Shown here piece by piece: positions 18,553-27,213 of a stretch of 64,000 bases of DNA; position 1 is the first letter of the stretch, and every line of letters begins with the position of its first letter. The notes under the pieces were generated by a model. That model was given only the letters and a program-made list of their open reading frames with translations, made no database searches and was not told where the DNA came from. The position numbers and the translations under genes were made by a program. The stretch is taken from the NCBI GenBank assembly GCA_016714495.1, contig JADKDU010000002.1, positions 186,001 to 250,000 of the forward strand, read 5' to 3'. The DNA comes from Hyphomonadaceae bacterium. GTDB taxonomy: Bacteria > Pseudomonadota > Alphaproteobacteria > Caulobacterales > Hyphomonadaceae.

Positions 18553-19527
18553 CTACTTCGAAGCAGCCTCGCGAACCCGCGCGCCCTGCAGAATGTGTTG
18601 AAGGGCGTAATTCCCTTCATGACAGGCGAACTCGTACACGGGTCCGTTCGAGGGGGTGAACACCATCTCGCCCTTCCACGGCTGCGAGTAGAAGCCGGGA
18701 TCCTCCACCGCGAACTCGTAAGTGATCTCGTCCTTTCCCGTCCGCGTGAATCGCTCCGTCACAGTGGCTTGTTCCGACAGAAAAATCGGCTCGTAATCGC
18801 CATGTTGCCGATTCCATCCCTTGGTGGTCACGACCAACGTGTCCCCTTGCCACCGACCCACACTATCACCCAACCACTGCGTCACCGCCGCCGGCCTGTG
18901 CTCCCCCTCCATCCGGATAATCCGAACATCATGCATCATCTCCACATCAATAATCACATGCGTCGCCGTCTGAACGATCTGGTAGGTGTTGTTGTAGATG
19001 TTGTTCAGCATGGGCGGACCGCCTGAGCCGCGCGAGCCGATGAGGCAGCGGTCGGCGGGGTTCATGCCTTCGGGGCCATCTTCTCCACGCTTGGCTAAGA
19101 TGGAACTGATCCGCGTCTTGCCGGCGTCCGAGACAGGCATCTTGCCGTTCGCAGGTTCGATGATCCAGGACGAGCGCGGCTTGCCCTTGACCACGCCAAC
19201 GCGCATGCCGCGATCAAGCCAGAAGGCGTTGTAACCGCCAGGGTCGCGCCCCGCGGGCGGCGCCGTCTGTGAAGCGGTGGGCGCCGCATCCGCCGCCGCC
19301 TGTTCCAACCGCGTGTCTTCCATGCGCCTCACTTGATCGTCGTTGAGCAGAAGGGGCAGGGACGCATTGTTGCGCTCCAGCGTGGTGATGCTGGAATTGG
19401 TCCACGTCCCTTGAAGGTCCGGCCTTCCATCCGGCGTGCGTGGCGGCGCGTATTCCGACTGCGCAAACGCCGGCAAGGCGAGCGCCGCGGCGCAGAGCAT
19501 CGTTAGAGACAGTGCCTTGGCGATCAC
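18553..19527 (-). CDS. secreted protein of unknown function (paralogue of the gene at 282-1373)
   Basis: A 324-residue exported protein: GTG start at 19527 behind AAGGAG, and a signal peptide ending PAFAQ at residue 23. It shares with the 282-1373 gene the opening PPRTPDGRPDLQGTWTN, the central RCLIGSRGS and NNIYNNTYQIVQT, and the closing FACHEGNYALQHILQGA. The pattern of Cys and the strand-rich sequence fit a secreted beta-structure. No catalytic motif is evident and no function is known. Two copies in one window suggest a lineage-specific secreted family. Confidence 0.85.
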   Translation of the reverse strand: MIAKALSLTMLCAAALALPAFAQSEYAPPRTPDGRPDLQGTWTNSSITTLERNNASLPLLLNDDQVRRMEDTRLEQAAADAAPTASQTAPPAGRDPGGYNAFWLDRGMRVGVVKGKPRSSWIIEPANGKMPVSDAGKTRISSILAKRGEDGPEGMNPADRCLIGSRGSGGPPMLNNIYNNTYQIVQTATHVIIDVEMMHDVRIIRMEGEHRPAAVTQWLGDSVGRWQGDTLVVTTKGWNRQHGDYEPIFLSEQATVTERFTRTGKDEITYEFAVEDPGFYSQPWKGEMVFTPSNGPVYEFACHEGNYALQHILQGARVREAASK

Positions 19528-20035
19528 GCTTCACTCCTTGGGAGATGCGAAAGCTTAAGACCGGGCATGTCGTTGGTACATTCCGTGTGCCTGTAGTTGT
19601 CCGTGCGCAAGATTACTGGTCGAGCTTCGCGCAAACGCGCGCAGATTTTGCGCAAACGCTTCTCCGTCTGATCCGCTGTGAGCGAAATGTGGCGGGCGTT
19701 TGTGCATTCACGCTCAACGCCGAAGCAGCAATCATCTGAAAACCAACGTCCGCGCGGACTTTCTTCGCGGTGCGGTAGTGCGCTGCAGCAAAGCTGTCAT
19801 AATCCAGTTCGCGATAGGAAAAATTCGCGTCGGGCGACTGCGTGCGCAGTGTCGCCCTGAAGGCCGTTGCACGGACGAAAACCCGGCGCCCGACAAACTG
19901 ACACCGTCTTGTTTTTCACGCGTCCGGGGACGCTTCGTCTGTACGCGTGCGCCCCGCTTTGTCCTGATCGTCGCACCACAACGCGATCGAGTTCGGCCTG
20001 TGCTGAGCGAGTGTATGTAAACGGGGACAGTGATC
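19528..20035 (+). other. 508-base leader region before the TonB-dependent receptor, no gene found
   Basis: No credible reading frame lies here. Two identical 10-mers GCGCAAACGC start at 19629 and 19650, exactly 21 bases apart, with another GCGCAA at 19605. A strong hairpin with arms GGGCGAC (19832-19838) and GTCGCCC (19851-19857), extended inside by TGCG/CGCA, lies 180 bases before the receptor ATG. These may form an operator and a structured 5' leader, but there is no direct proof. Confidence 0.35.
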
Positions 20036-22696
20036 ATGAAGACCAAACTTCTGTATTCGGGAATCGTCAGCGCCGTAGTCAGCGCGATGTTGATAGGGGG
20101 AGGGGCCGCATGGGCGCAGGCTGGGCCGGATCCCGTGCAGGGGCCTAGCGAAGAGCAGCCCCCCGGAGAAAAAGAAGAAGTCGTCATCATTACCGGCACG
20201 CGTACGCAGGGTCGCAGCGTGGCGGATTCCCCCGTGCCTGTGGACGTACTCAGCGCTGGCGATATCGAGTCGGTGCCCTTCACCGATACCAATGACGTCC
20301 TGAAATCGCTGGTCCCGTCCTTCGCCATCAACCGTCAGCCGATTTCGGATGGCGGCACGTTCACGCGTCCGGCCGAACTGCGCGGGTTGCCGACCGACAA
20401 GACACTGGTGCTTGTCAACTCCAAGCGCCGCCACCGCGCAGCGCTCGTCGAAATCGGCGGGTCCGGCACCCAGGGACCCGACATCGCCACTATTCCGGCG
20501 TCAGCTCTCAAGTCCGTGGAAGTGCTGCGCGATGGCGCGGCTGCGCAATACGGTTCGGACGCCATCGCGGGCGTTATCAACTTCATTCTCAAGGACGACA
20601 CCGAAGGTTTCTCGGTAACGGCGCAGACCGGCCAGTATTACGAAGGCGACGGCCAGGAATACGTGCTTGGCGCCAATGCCGGATTTGCTCTTGGCGACAA
20701 TGGCTTCATCAACATCTCCGGCGAATATTCCAAGGCCGACGCCACCATCCGCGCCGAGCAGTATTGTGAATCCTGGTTCTGCCTCGATCCCAACAATCCG
20801 GACTATGACGCCAGCGCATCCTACAACACGTTCCTGACGCCAGCCTACCTCGACGCGGTTAAGGCCATGGGTCCCGTGGTGCAACCCTGGGGGCAGCCGA
20901 ATTCCGAGGCCGCGCGCGCCTTTGTGAATGCCGGCTACACATTTAGCGAGGCCCTCGAACTCTATGGTTTTGCGAATTATTCGAACAGCGAGGGCGACGG
21001 GAGCTTCTACTATCGCTATCCGCTAAACGGCACGATCCAAGATCTGCGCGAAGCTGACGGTTCGATCTACTCGCCGCTCGAAAAATACCCCGGCGGTTTC
21101 ACGCCGCGCTTCTTCGGCAAGCTCATCGACTACTCGGCGGCGGGCGGGGTTCGTGGCAGCTTCGACAATGGCTTTGGCTATGACGTCAGCTTGCGCAACG
21201 GCAAGAACGAGATTCAGTACACGCTGAAGAACACGATCAACCCGTCCATGGGTTCTGCCTCGCCGCAATCCTTTCGCCCCGGCGATCTGATCAACGAGGA
21301 AACCCAGGCCCAGGCCGATTTCACGCAGGAGTTCAACGTTGGCTTTGCAACGCCGCTCGTGGTCGGTTTCGGCCTTAGCTACCTCGAAGAATCCTATGAG
21401 ATTGTGGAAGGCGAGCTGAACTCCTATCTCGCCGGCCCGCATGCCACGCAAGACCCGTACAATCTGTGTGACGATTTCGGCGCGCCGACGGCCGCGGGCG
21501 TGACCGTGATCGGCAATGGCTCGACGCTGAACTGCGCCGATATCAACGATCCGGACGATGACAGCGACAGCTACGATCCGGTCTACCAGGTTGTCGGCGT
21601 CGGCTCGAACGGCTTTCCGGGCTATTCGCCGGACTTTTCCGGCAAGTATCAGCGTGACTCGCAGGCTGCCTATATCGATGTCAGCGCCGACGTCACCGAT
21701 GAGCTCTTCCTGCAGGCGGCTATCCGCTACGAAGATTATTCGGATTTCGGCGAGAAGCTCGTCTGGAAATTGGCAGGCCGTTACGAACTGGCGGACAATT
21801 TTGCGCTGCGCGGTTCGGTCGGCACCGGCTTCCGCGCCCCGACGCCGGGCCAGCAGGGCACGACGAACGTTTCGACCCGGTTGCCCGAAGGCTTCCCGGT
21901 TGCGACGGGCCTTTTCCCGGCCGGCGGAATCGTCGCCCAGGCTCTCGGCGCCAAGGAGCTGAAACCTGAGACCTCGACCAACTTTGCCGCTGGCTTCACC
22001 ACCGATTTCGGCGACCTGACGCTCACGGTCGATGCTTACCAGATCGAGATCGACGATCGCGTTTATGCAACCTCCACCCAGGACGTCTCGACGAACCCGA
22101 CTGCCGGCGCCGCCTATGACAACTATCGGGCCCTTGTGACAGCGGGCGTCTCGGGCGCCGAATCGATCGGCGGCGTTTTCTTCTTCCAGAACGCCTTCGA
22201 CACAGTGACTCGCGGCATCGACGTCGTCGCTACCTACTCGATCGACTTCGGCGCACAGGGATCGACGAAGCTGATCGGGTCGCTCAACTACAACGAGTCT
22301 GAACTCGACTCGCTCAACATCGCTGGCCTGCTCAACGAGGAAGACATCTACGACTTCGAGCATGCCGATCCGAAGATCCGCGGCGTTCTGACGGCGGTGC
22401 ACGACGTCGGACCGTTCTCGATTCTCGCCCGCGCCAACTACTATGGTGAATACTCGAACTCGGAGGGCGGTCTTGCGACCATTCAGGAATTCAGTCCCGA
22501 AATCCTGTTCGATTTCGAATTCGCCTACAACTTCACCGACAAGACGCTCGTTGCCATCGGCGCGCGTAACGCCTTCGACAGATACCCCGCGCTCGATGAA
22601 ATCCGCGAGGAGTGCTGTGGCGCTCTCTACCGTTCCGACTCGGTCGTAGATTGGCAGGGGGGTTACTACTACCTGCGCGCCCGTCACGCCTTCTAA
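20036..22696 (+). CDS. TonB-dependent outer-membrane receptor
   Basis: An 886-residue outer-membrane transporter. It has a signal peptide ending AWAQA (residue 24), a TonB box with EEVVIITGTR (about residues 44-53), a plug domain (about 55-170; LRDGAAAQYGSDAIAG and VINFILKDD are typical) and a beta-barrel ending in the terminal phenylalanine of LRARHAF. The start is the ATG at 20036, 7 bases after GGGGA; a GTG two codons earlier is possible. The substrate cannot be assigned from sequence. The TonB-ExbBD system that would power it is encoded at 31486-34102. A hairpin follows the gene. Confidence 0.95.
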   Translation: MKTKLLYSGIVSAVVSAMLIGGGAAWAQAGPDPVQGPSEEQPPGEKEEVVIITGTRTQGRSVADSPVPVDVLSAGDIESVPFTDTNDVLKSLVPSFAINRQPISDGGTFTRPAELRGLPTDKTLVLVNSKRRHRAALVEIGGSGTQGPDIATIPASALKSVEVLRDGAAAQYGSDAIAGVINFILKDDTEGFSVTAQTGQYYEGDGQEYVLGANAGFALGDNGFINISGEYSKADATIRAEQYCESWFCLDPNNPDYDASASYNTFLTPAYLDAVKAMGPVVQPWGQPNSEAARAFVNAGYTFSEALELYGFANYSNSEGDGSFYYRYPLNGTIQDLREADGSIYSPLEKYPGGFTPRFFGKLIDYSAAGGVRGSFDNGFGYDVSLRNGKNEIQYTLKNTINPSMGSASPQSFRPGDLINEETQAQADFTQEFNVGFATPLVVGFGLSYLEESYEIVEGELNSYLAGPHATQDPYNLCDDFGAPTAAGVTVIGNGSTLNCADINDPDDDSDSYDPVYQVVGVGSNGFPGYSPDFSGKYQRDSQAAYIDVSADVTDELFLQAAIRYEDYSDFGEKLVWKLAGRYELADNFALRGSVGTGFRAPTPGQQGTTNVSTRLPEGFPVATGLFPAGGIVAQALGAKELKPETSTNFAAGFTTDFGDLTLTVDAYQIEIDDRVYATSTQDVSTNPTAGAAYDNYRALVTAGVSGAESIGGVFFFQNAFDTVTRGIDVVATYSIDFGAQGSTKLIGSLNYNESELDSLNIAGLLNEEDIYDFEHADPKIRGVLTAVHDVGPFSILARANYYGEYSNSEGGLATIQEFSPEILFDFEFAYNFTDKTLVAIGARNAFDRYPALDEIREECCGALYRSDSVVDWQGGYYYLRARHAF

Positions 22697-22737
22697 GGCG
22701 CCTGCGGCGTATGCGGCAAACTGATTGACTTGAAGGC

Positions 22738-22769
22738 CCCATGCGGGGGCGCGTTTCGCCCCGCATGGG
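22738..22769 (+). terminator. strong hairpin after the TonB-dependent receptor gene
   Basis: Arms CCCATGCGGGG and CCCCGCATGGG form a perfect 11-bp stem 41 bases after the stop codon. There is no T tract after it, so it may stop transcription with Rho or protect the 3' end rather than act as a classical intrinsic terminator. Confidence 0.55.
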
Positions 22770-22911
22770 CGCCGTTGAGGCGGCGGCGCTGCAATACGCG
22801 GCGCCGGGCGATGTTTGAGGTCTCACGTTAGCTCTCGGCCTTGCCCGCCTCGCCCGGCCGGAGCCAAGTCGAAATCGAAAATCGTTGCTGGAATCGCATC
22901 GGGAAGTTGGC

Positions 22912-23829
22912 GTGGCGCTGAACGACATGGCGGAAGTTGCGATTCAGCAGGACTGGCTTGGGCCTGCTTTCCAGCAGTATGGGCTACTGGTCTTGTCTAT
23001 GCTGCTTGCGGGGCTGTTTGCGGGCTTCGTGGCGGGCATGTTCGGGATCGGCGGAGGCTTCGTCGTCGTCCCTGCGCTCGCGGCGGTTCTTACCGTGCTG
23101 CCGCATGATGGCGGCAACGAGCACATCATGCACGTTGCGATCGGCACGTCTCTGGCGACGATATTCTTCACCTCGCTCCGCTCCGTGCAGGCTCACGCGA
23201 AGCGGGGGGCGGTCGACTGGAATATCCTGAAGGGCTGGCTGCCCTGGGTCGTCGCCGGCGTCATCGCGGGTGTCGTGCTCACCAGCTTCATGGATGGCGA
23301 GCAGCTGAAGATTGCCTTTGGCGTCTTCCTCATCCCACTCGGCCTGCAATTCATCTTCCGCATTCTTGGCCGCAAGGCGAAAACAGAAGAGAGCATGCCC
23401 AAAGGCCCTGTGCGCGCCGCGCTCGGCTCCGGCCTAGGCGCCTTCTCCTCGCTGCTGGGCATTGGCGGGGGCACGCCGGCTATCCTGATCATGACGATGA
23501 GCGGCGTGAACATGCACCGCGCTGTCGCCACCGCCGCGGGCTTTGGCACTATCATCGCGGTTCCAGGCGCAATTGGCAGCATGGTGACAGGCTTCGGCCA
23601 GCCGCATCTGCCCGTGGGCTCGATCGGCTTCGTCAACCTGATCGCGCTCGCCTCGATCACGGCCATGAGCATCCTGACGGCCCCGCTCGGCGCCGCAGCG
23701 GCCCACAGCCTTGATCCAGTGAAGCTGAAACGGATCTTCGGCTGCTACCTACTGGTGACGGCCGCCTTCATGCTGAAGGACTCGATCCCGGTCGCCGCGA
23801 TGTGGGCGCAGGTGACAGGCGCAGCGTAA
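22912..23829 (+). CDS. TauE/SafE-family (sulfite exporter-like) membrane permease
   Basis: About 305 residues with eight hydrophobic segments arranged in two repeats. The repeats hold GMFGIGGGFVVVPAL near the N-terminus and LLGIGGGTPAILIMTM in the middle, which are the TauE/SafE hallmarks. Members export sulfite, sulfoacetate or other small organic anions. The start is uncertain: GTG 22912 has GGGAAG at a spacing of 5 bases, ATG 22927 lacks a ribosome binding site, and a TTG at 22885 is also in frame. No sulfur gene is adjacent, so the substrate is unknown. Confidence 0.9.
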   Translation: MALNDMAEVAIQQDWLGPAFQQYGLLVLSMLLAGLFAGFVAGMFGIGGGFVVVPALAAVLTVLPHDGGNEHIMHVAIGTSLATIFFTSLRSVQAHAKRGAVDWNILKGWLPWVVAGVIAGVVLTSFMDGEQLKIAFGVFLIPLGLQFIFRILGRKAKTEESMPKGPVRAALGSGLGAFSSLLGIGGGTPAILIMTMSGVNMHRAVATAAGFGTIIAVPGAIGSMVTGFGQPHLPVGSIGFVNLIALASITAMSILTAPLGAAAAHSLDPVKLKRIFGCYLLVTAAFMLKDSIPVAAMWAQVTGAA

Positions 23830-23854
23830 GCTGCGCCCGTCGACTTCAGACCCG

Positions 23855-25108
23855 CTACTTTGCGAGGCTGGCCTTGTAGTCCTCCGCCGCCTTCAGCAGG
23901 CGAATAACGTTCCCGCCCCACATCTTCTGCAGGTCCGCTTCGGTGTAGCCCGCCTTCAGCAGTCGATCGGTCACCTTCGGCAGCATGGTGACGTCGTCAT
24001 AGCCTTCAACGCCGCCGCCGCCGTCCCAGTCGGCGCCGAAGCCGACATGGTCGACGCCCACCAGTTTGATGGCGTAGAGGATCTGTTCCATGTAGTCCTC
24101 GAAGGTCGCGCGGCTCTCAGGGAACTGCTTGTCGATCGCGTTACTCTCATCGAGATACTGCTCGTACTTCTCGCCCGAGAGGTCGTTCGGATTTCCCCAT
24201 TTTGTGCGCAGCGCGGTGAGGGCGTCCGTCCGTTCCTTGCTTTGCGGCAGCACTTTCAGGAACGAGCCCAGCGCGTTCATGTGAATCACGCCGCCCTTCG
24301 CCGCCAGCTTCTTCAGCAGCGCGTCAGGCAGGTTGCGCGGATGTTCGAACACGCCGTCGCAGCCATGGTGCGAAAGGATGATGGGGGTTGCTGACAGGTC
24401 GATCATCTGCTCGATCGTGGTGTCGGCCGAGTGACTGCCGTCCAGGATGATGCCGAGTGCGTTCGCGCGCTTCACATAGTCGCGTCCCATGGGCGAAAGG
24501 CCGCCCCATTTGGCGCCGACGGGTCCCGGGTTGGTGGAATCGGCAAGCTGGTTCGTGCCATTGTGCACCGGCCCTGCCATGCGCACGCCCAGCTTGTAGA
24601 AGCTGTCGAGCAGGGAGAGATCATCTCCAAGTTCGTAAGAGTTTTCCATCGACAGATAGACGATTTTCTTGCCTGCCGCATTGATCCGCGCGGCGTCGGA
24701 TGATGTCAGAGCAATTTCGAACACATCCGGATTCGCCGCGACCATCTTGTGGATCGAGGTCGCGCGGATCAGGGCCTTGTCGCGCACTTGCTGATAGCCT
24801 TCCGGCGTCAGCGGGCCCTGGCCCATATAGATCGCCCAGAATCCGCCATCGAGGCCGCCCTCGATCATGCGCGGGTAATCGACCTGCGTTCCATCGCGCT
24901 CATACGAGTGTCGCTTCATGATGTCGTAGCCATGCGCGGTGTCGAAGAAAGCCGGCGTGTCGAGGTGAGTGTCCAAGGTCATCAGGCGCTGGTGAAGCGC
25001 GAACACGTCAGCGCTCACGCCGGACGAGTTGGTGGGCGCCATGGTCGAACAGGCCGTGAGCGACGCTGCGCCAAGCAGGGCGAGCTTCAGGGAATTGCGA
25101 TACGCCAT
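23855..25108 (-). CDS. M19-family membrane dipeptidase, lipoprotein
   Basis: A 417-residue zinc dipeptidase of the renal-dipeptidase family. The signal peptide ends in SLTAC, so the protein is probably lipidated at residue 20. Zinc-site motifs are LDTHLDTP, the bridging glutamate in SMENSYELGDD, ILSHHGCDG and GVDHVGFGADWDG. It should cleave dipeptides (often with D-residues) or hydrolyse similar amides in the periplasm. ATG 25108 follows AGGA at 7 bases; the longer frame to 25147 lacks support. It is divergent from the acetyltransferase gene. Confidence 0.92.
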   Translation of the reverse strand: MAYRNSLKLALLGAASLTACSTMAPTNSSGVSADVFALHQRLMTLDTHLDTPAFFDTAHGYDIMKRHSYERDGTQVDYPRMIEGGLDGGFWAIYMGQGPLTPEGYQQVRDKALIRATSIHKMVAANPDVFEIALTSSDAARINAAGKKIVYLSMENSYELGDDLSLLDSFYKLGVRMAGPVHNGTNQLADSTNPGPVGAKWGGLSPMGRDYVKRANALGIILDGSHSADTTIEQMIDLSATPIILSHHGCDGVFEHPRNLPDALLKKLAAKGGVIHMNALGSFLKVLPQSKERTDALTALRTKWGNPNDLSGEKYEQYLDESNAIDKQFPESRATFEDYMEQILYAIKLVGVDHVGFGADWDGGGGVEGYDDVTMLPKVTDRLLKAGYTEADLQKMWGGNVIRLLKAAEDYKASLAK

Positions 25109-25294
25109 GGAAAATCCTCGTGAGTTGCGGTGCCGGTAGTCATGCACGCCGCCTAGGGACGCCTCAAGGTTTTCCTGAGCAGGCGGGGCTTACCGGTTAG
25201 GTGAGCAAAATAATGCGCACTCTGCGTCAGATGGTGTGGCTTCGTTGGGCAAACCGCGAGAAGTTGACGCAGGTTGGCGTTTCGAGCGCGGAGG

Positions 25295-25813
25295 ATGGAC
25301 GTGACCCTGTCGATCCGCGAGGCCGTCGCCGAGCAGGCGGCAAAGATCGCAGCTGTGAGGGGCGCTGCGGCGATGGACCTTACCGCCCGCTTCGGCATGG
25401 GCATGTGGTCGTCCAACACAACGGAGAACGGCGTCCTCTTTGCGATGAAGCGCGGCCGGGTGATCATCGCTGTTCGGGACGACGCCATCGTCGGCACGCT
25501 GACCTTGTCGACCTACAAGCCCTGGGCAATCGACAAGTCGTATTTCACGCGCGTCAAAACGCCGGTCTATCTCACCAGCATGGCGATCGACCCGAAAGCC
25601 CAGCGGCAGGGCATTGGTCGCGCGCTGCTGGCCGACGCCGAAACCCGCGCGCGTAGCTGGTCAGGTCAGGCGATCCGGCTGGACGCCTTCGATGCAGACG
25701 CCGGCGCGGGCGATTTCTACGCACGATGCGGCTATGTCGAGCGTGGCCGGGTCGTCTTTCGCACCGCGCCGCTGATCTATTTCGAGCGCTTGCTCATTTA
25801 TCCGCCAGCCTGA
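25295..25813 (+). CDS. GNAT-family N-acetyltransferase
   Basis: A 172-residue acetyltransferase with the acetyl-CoA binding signature QRQGIGRALLADAETRA preceded by the strand YLTSMAIDP, and the C-terminal LDAFDADAGAGDFYARCGY typical of GNAT fold motif B. The substrate is unknown. The start is either ATG 25295 or GTG 25301; the GGAGG at 25290-25294 fits GTG better because it abuts the ATG. The product is not exported. Confidence 0.85.
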   Translation: MDVTLSIREAVAEQAAKIAAVRGAAAMDLTARFGMGMWSSNTTENGVLFAMKRGRVIIAVRDDAIVGTLTLSTYKPWAIDKSYFTRVKTPVYLTSMAIDPKAQRQGIGRALLADAETRARSWSGQAIRLDAFDADAGAGDFYARCGYVERGRVVFRTAPLIYFERLLIYPPA

Positions 25814-25847
25814 GCGGCCCCTCATCACAGCTGCGTTTTTGAGAGTA

Positions 25848-25873
25848 TTTGCAAATGAGAATGGGTTGCAAAT
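25848..25873. promoter_or_regulatory. Fur-box-like operator before the PepSY/DUF2271/DUF4198/ApbE operon
   Basis: An AT-rich stretch in a GC-rich setting: TTTGCAAAT, then GAGAATGGG, then TTGCAAAT, nearly an inverted repeat of TTGCAAAT elements. GCAAATGAGAAT is typical of Fur-regulated promoters in Proteobacteria. It lies about 100 bases upstream of the operon's first gene, the place expected for iron-dependent repression. The genes downstream are of iron-associated types, which supports the call. Confidence 0.65.
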
Positions 25874-25970
25874 AGACGGGGCCTGTCGTAACGCTCGCCG
25901 CTGAAACGGGGTCATGAGGCGCCCGGAATGACAGCGCGCGTCGGGCAAAATCCAAACGTCAGGGAATCGG

Positions 25971-26663
25971 ATGGCCGAAGGGTCGGACATGACTGCGACC
26001 GCGTCTGCGGAGGCCAAGAAGGCGGCCGCGGAAAAGGCCCATCGCAAAAAGGTGCGCCGTCTGTTCTGGATGACGCAGGCGCGTATCTGGCACTGGATCA
26101 CCGGCGCCGCGACGTTGGTCGGGATGCTGATGTTCGCGATCACCGGCATCACGCTGAATCATGCCGGCCAGATCGAGAGCAAACCCGTCGTCACCGAGAT
26201 CGCGCGGGTCTTGCCCGCGGAACTTCTCGCCCGGCTCGGTCCGCCGCCGGCGGAAGGGGAGAAGGTCATCCTCCCCAAGCCCGTCGCAGACTGGCTGCAG
26301 ACCGAAACCGGCGCCCCTATCTCGCGCCGCACAGGCGAGTGGTCGGACACGGAAGTCTATGTCGGCATGCCCAAGCCCGGTGGAGATGCGTGGCTGTCGA
26401 TCGACCGCGACACCGGCGACGTCATCTTCGAAAATACCGATCGCGGCGCGGTCTCGTGGCTCAACGATCTTCACAAAGGCAGGAACACTGGGCCGGTCTG
26501 GTTCTGGTTTCTCGACATTTTTTCGATCGCCGCGATCCTGTTCTGCATCACGGGGCTGGCGCTGCTTTGGATGCACGCTGCCCGGCGCCCACCAACGTGG
26601 TTTATCGTCGGCGCGGGTCTTCTCCTGCCGGCTCTGATCGCCGTCTTTCTCGTTCACATCTGA
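25971..26663 (+). CDS. PepSY-associated transmembrane protein
   Basis: A 230-residue inner-membrane protein with three membrane helices (about residues 44-62, 177-198 and 207-228) around a periplasmic domain. Conserved histidines IWHWITG, LNHAG, LNDLHKGRN and LWMHAARR sit at the helix ends, as in PepSY-TM proteins, some of which bind haem and pass electrons across the membrane. The N-terminal 35 residues are basic and cytoplasmic. ATG 25971 has GGGA in front; ATG 25989 with GAAGGG is equally possible. It is first in an operon (gap of 12 bases to the next gene) with DUF2271, DUF4198 and ApbE genes behind a Fur-like box. Confidence 0.85.
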   Translation: MAEGSDMTATASAEAKKAAAEKAHRKKVRRLFWMTQARIWHWITGAATLVGMLMFAITGITLNHAGQIESKPVVTEIARVLPAELLARLGPPPAEGEKVILPKPVADWLQTETGAPISRRTGEWSDTEVYVGMPKPGGDAWLSIDRDTGDVIFENTDRGAVSWLNDLHKGRNTGPVWFWFLDIFSIAAILFCITGLALLWMHAARRPPTWFIVGAGLLLPALIAVFLVHI

Positions 26664-26675
26664 GGTAGATTGAGT

Positions 26676-27188
26676 ATGCGCAAACTTCTCTGTCTTGCGG
26701 TTCCGGTGATCACGGCGGGCGCTGCCCACGCTGGCGGCATCGAACTCACCGTCGAGATTCCGAAGCTCAGCGTTGCCGAGTATCACCGCCCCTATGTCGC
26801 GATCTGGATCGAGGATGCGTCCGGCAAGGTCGCGGCCAATCTTTCCGTCTGGTACGATGTCGACCTCAAGGACAGCGAAGGCGAGAAGTGGCTGAAGGAC
26901 ATTCGCCAATGGTGGCGCCGCACTGGCCGCTCGCTTGAGATGCCGCTGGACGGCGTCTCCAGCCCAACCAAGGCGCCGGGCGCCAACAAGGTGACATTCC
27001 CGTCTGACAAAGGCGCGCTCGCGACCCTGGCGCCGGGCGACTACAAGCTCATCGTCGAAGCGACCCGCGAAGTCGGCGGCAAGGAGATGGTCGAAGTCCC
27101 GTTCAAATGGGCCCCGGGCGCCGAAGCCACCACCAGCGCCAAGGGCAAGGAAGAACTGGGCGTCATCACGCTCAAGCTGACCAAGTAA
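26676..27188 (+). CDS. secreted DUF2271-domain protein
   Basis: A 170-residue exported protein: signal peptide to AHAG (residue 20), then a DUF2271-like beta domain with YVAIWIEDASGK and WYDVDLKDSEG. The segment DGVSSPTKAPG (residues 92-102) falls where flavinylated family members have DxxSGAT-type ApbE target sites; here Gly-Ala is replaced by Ser-Pro but the Thr (T98) is kept. This suggests a redox role with an FMN bound by the ApbE gene two loci downstream, but I cannot exclude that the site is inactive. ATG 26676 is preferred over TTG 26670 because of GAGGTAGA spacing. Confidence 0.8.
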   Translation: MRKLLCLAVPVITAGAAHAGGIELTVEIPKLSVAEYHRPYVAIWIEDASGKVAANLSVWYDVDLKDSEGEKWLKDIRQWWRRTGRSLEMPLDGVSSPTKAPGANKVTFPSDKGALATLAPGDYKLIVEATREVGGKEMVEVPFKWAPGAEATTSAKGKEELGVITLKLTK

Positions 27189-27213
27189 TTCAAATCACAC
27201 CGGGAGACACCGC

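Noticed and set aside
21023..22687. 554-codon minus-strand frame opposite the TonB-dependent receptor
   Set aside because: Lies wholly over a clear receptor gene and has shadow-type composition.
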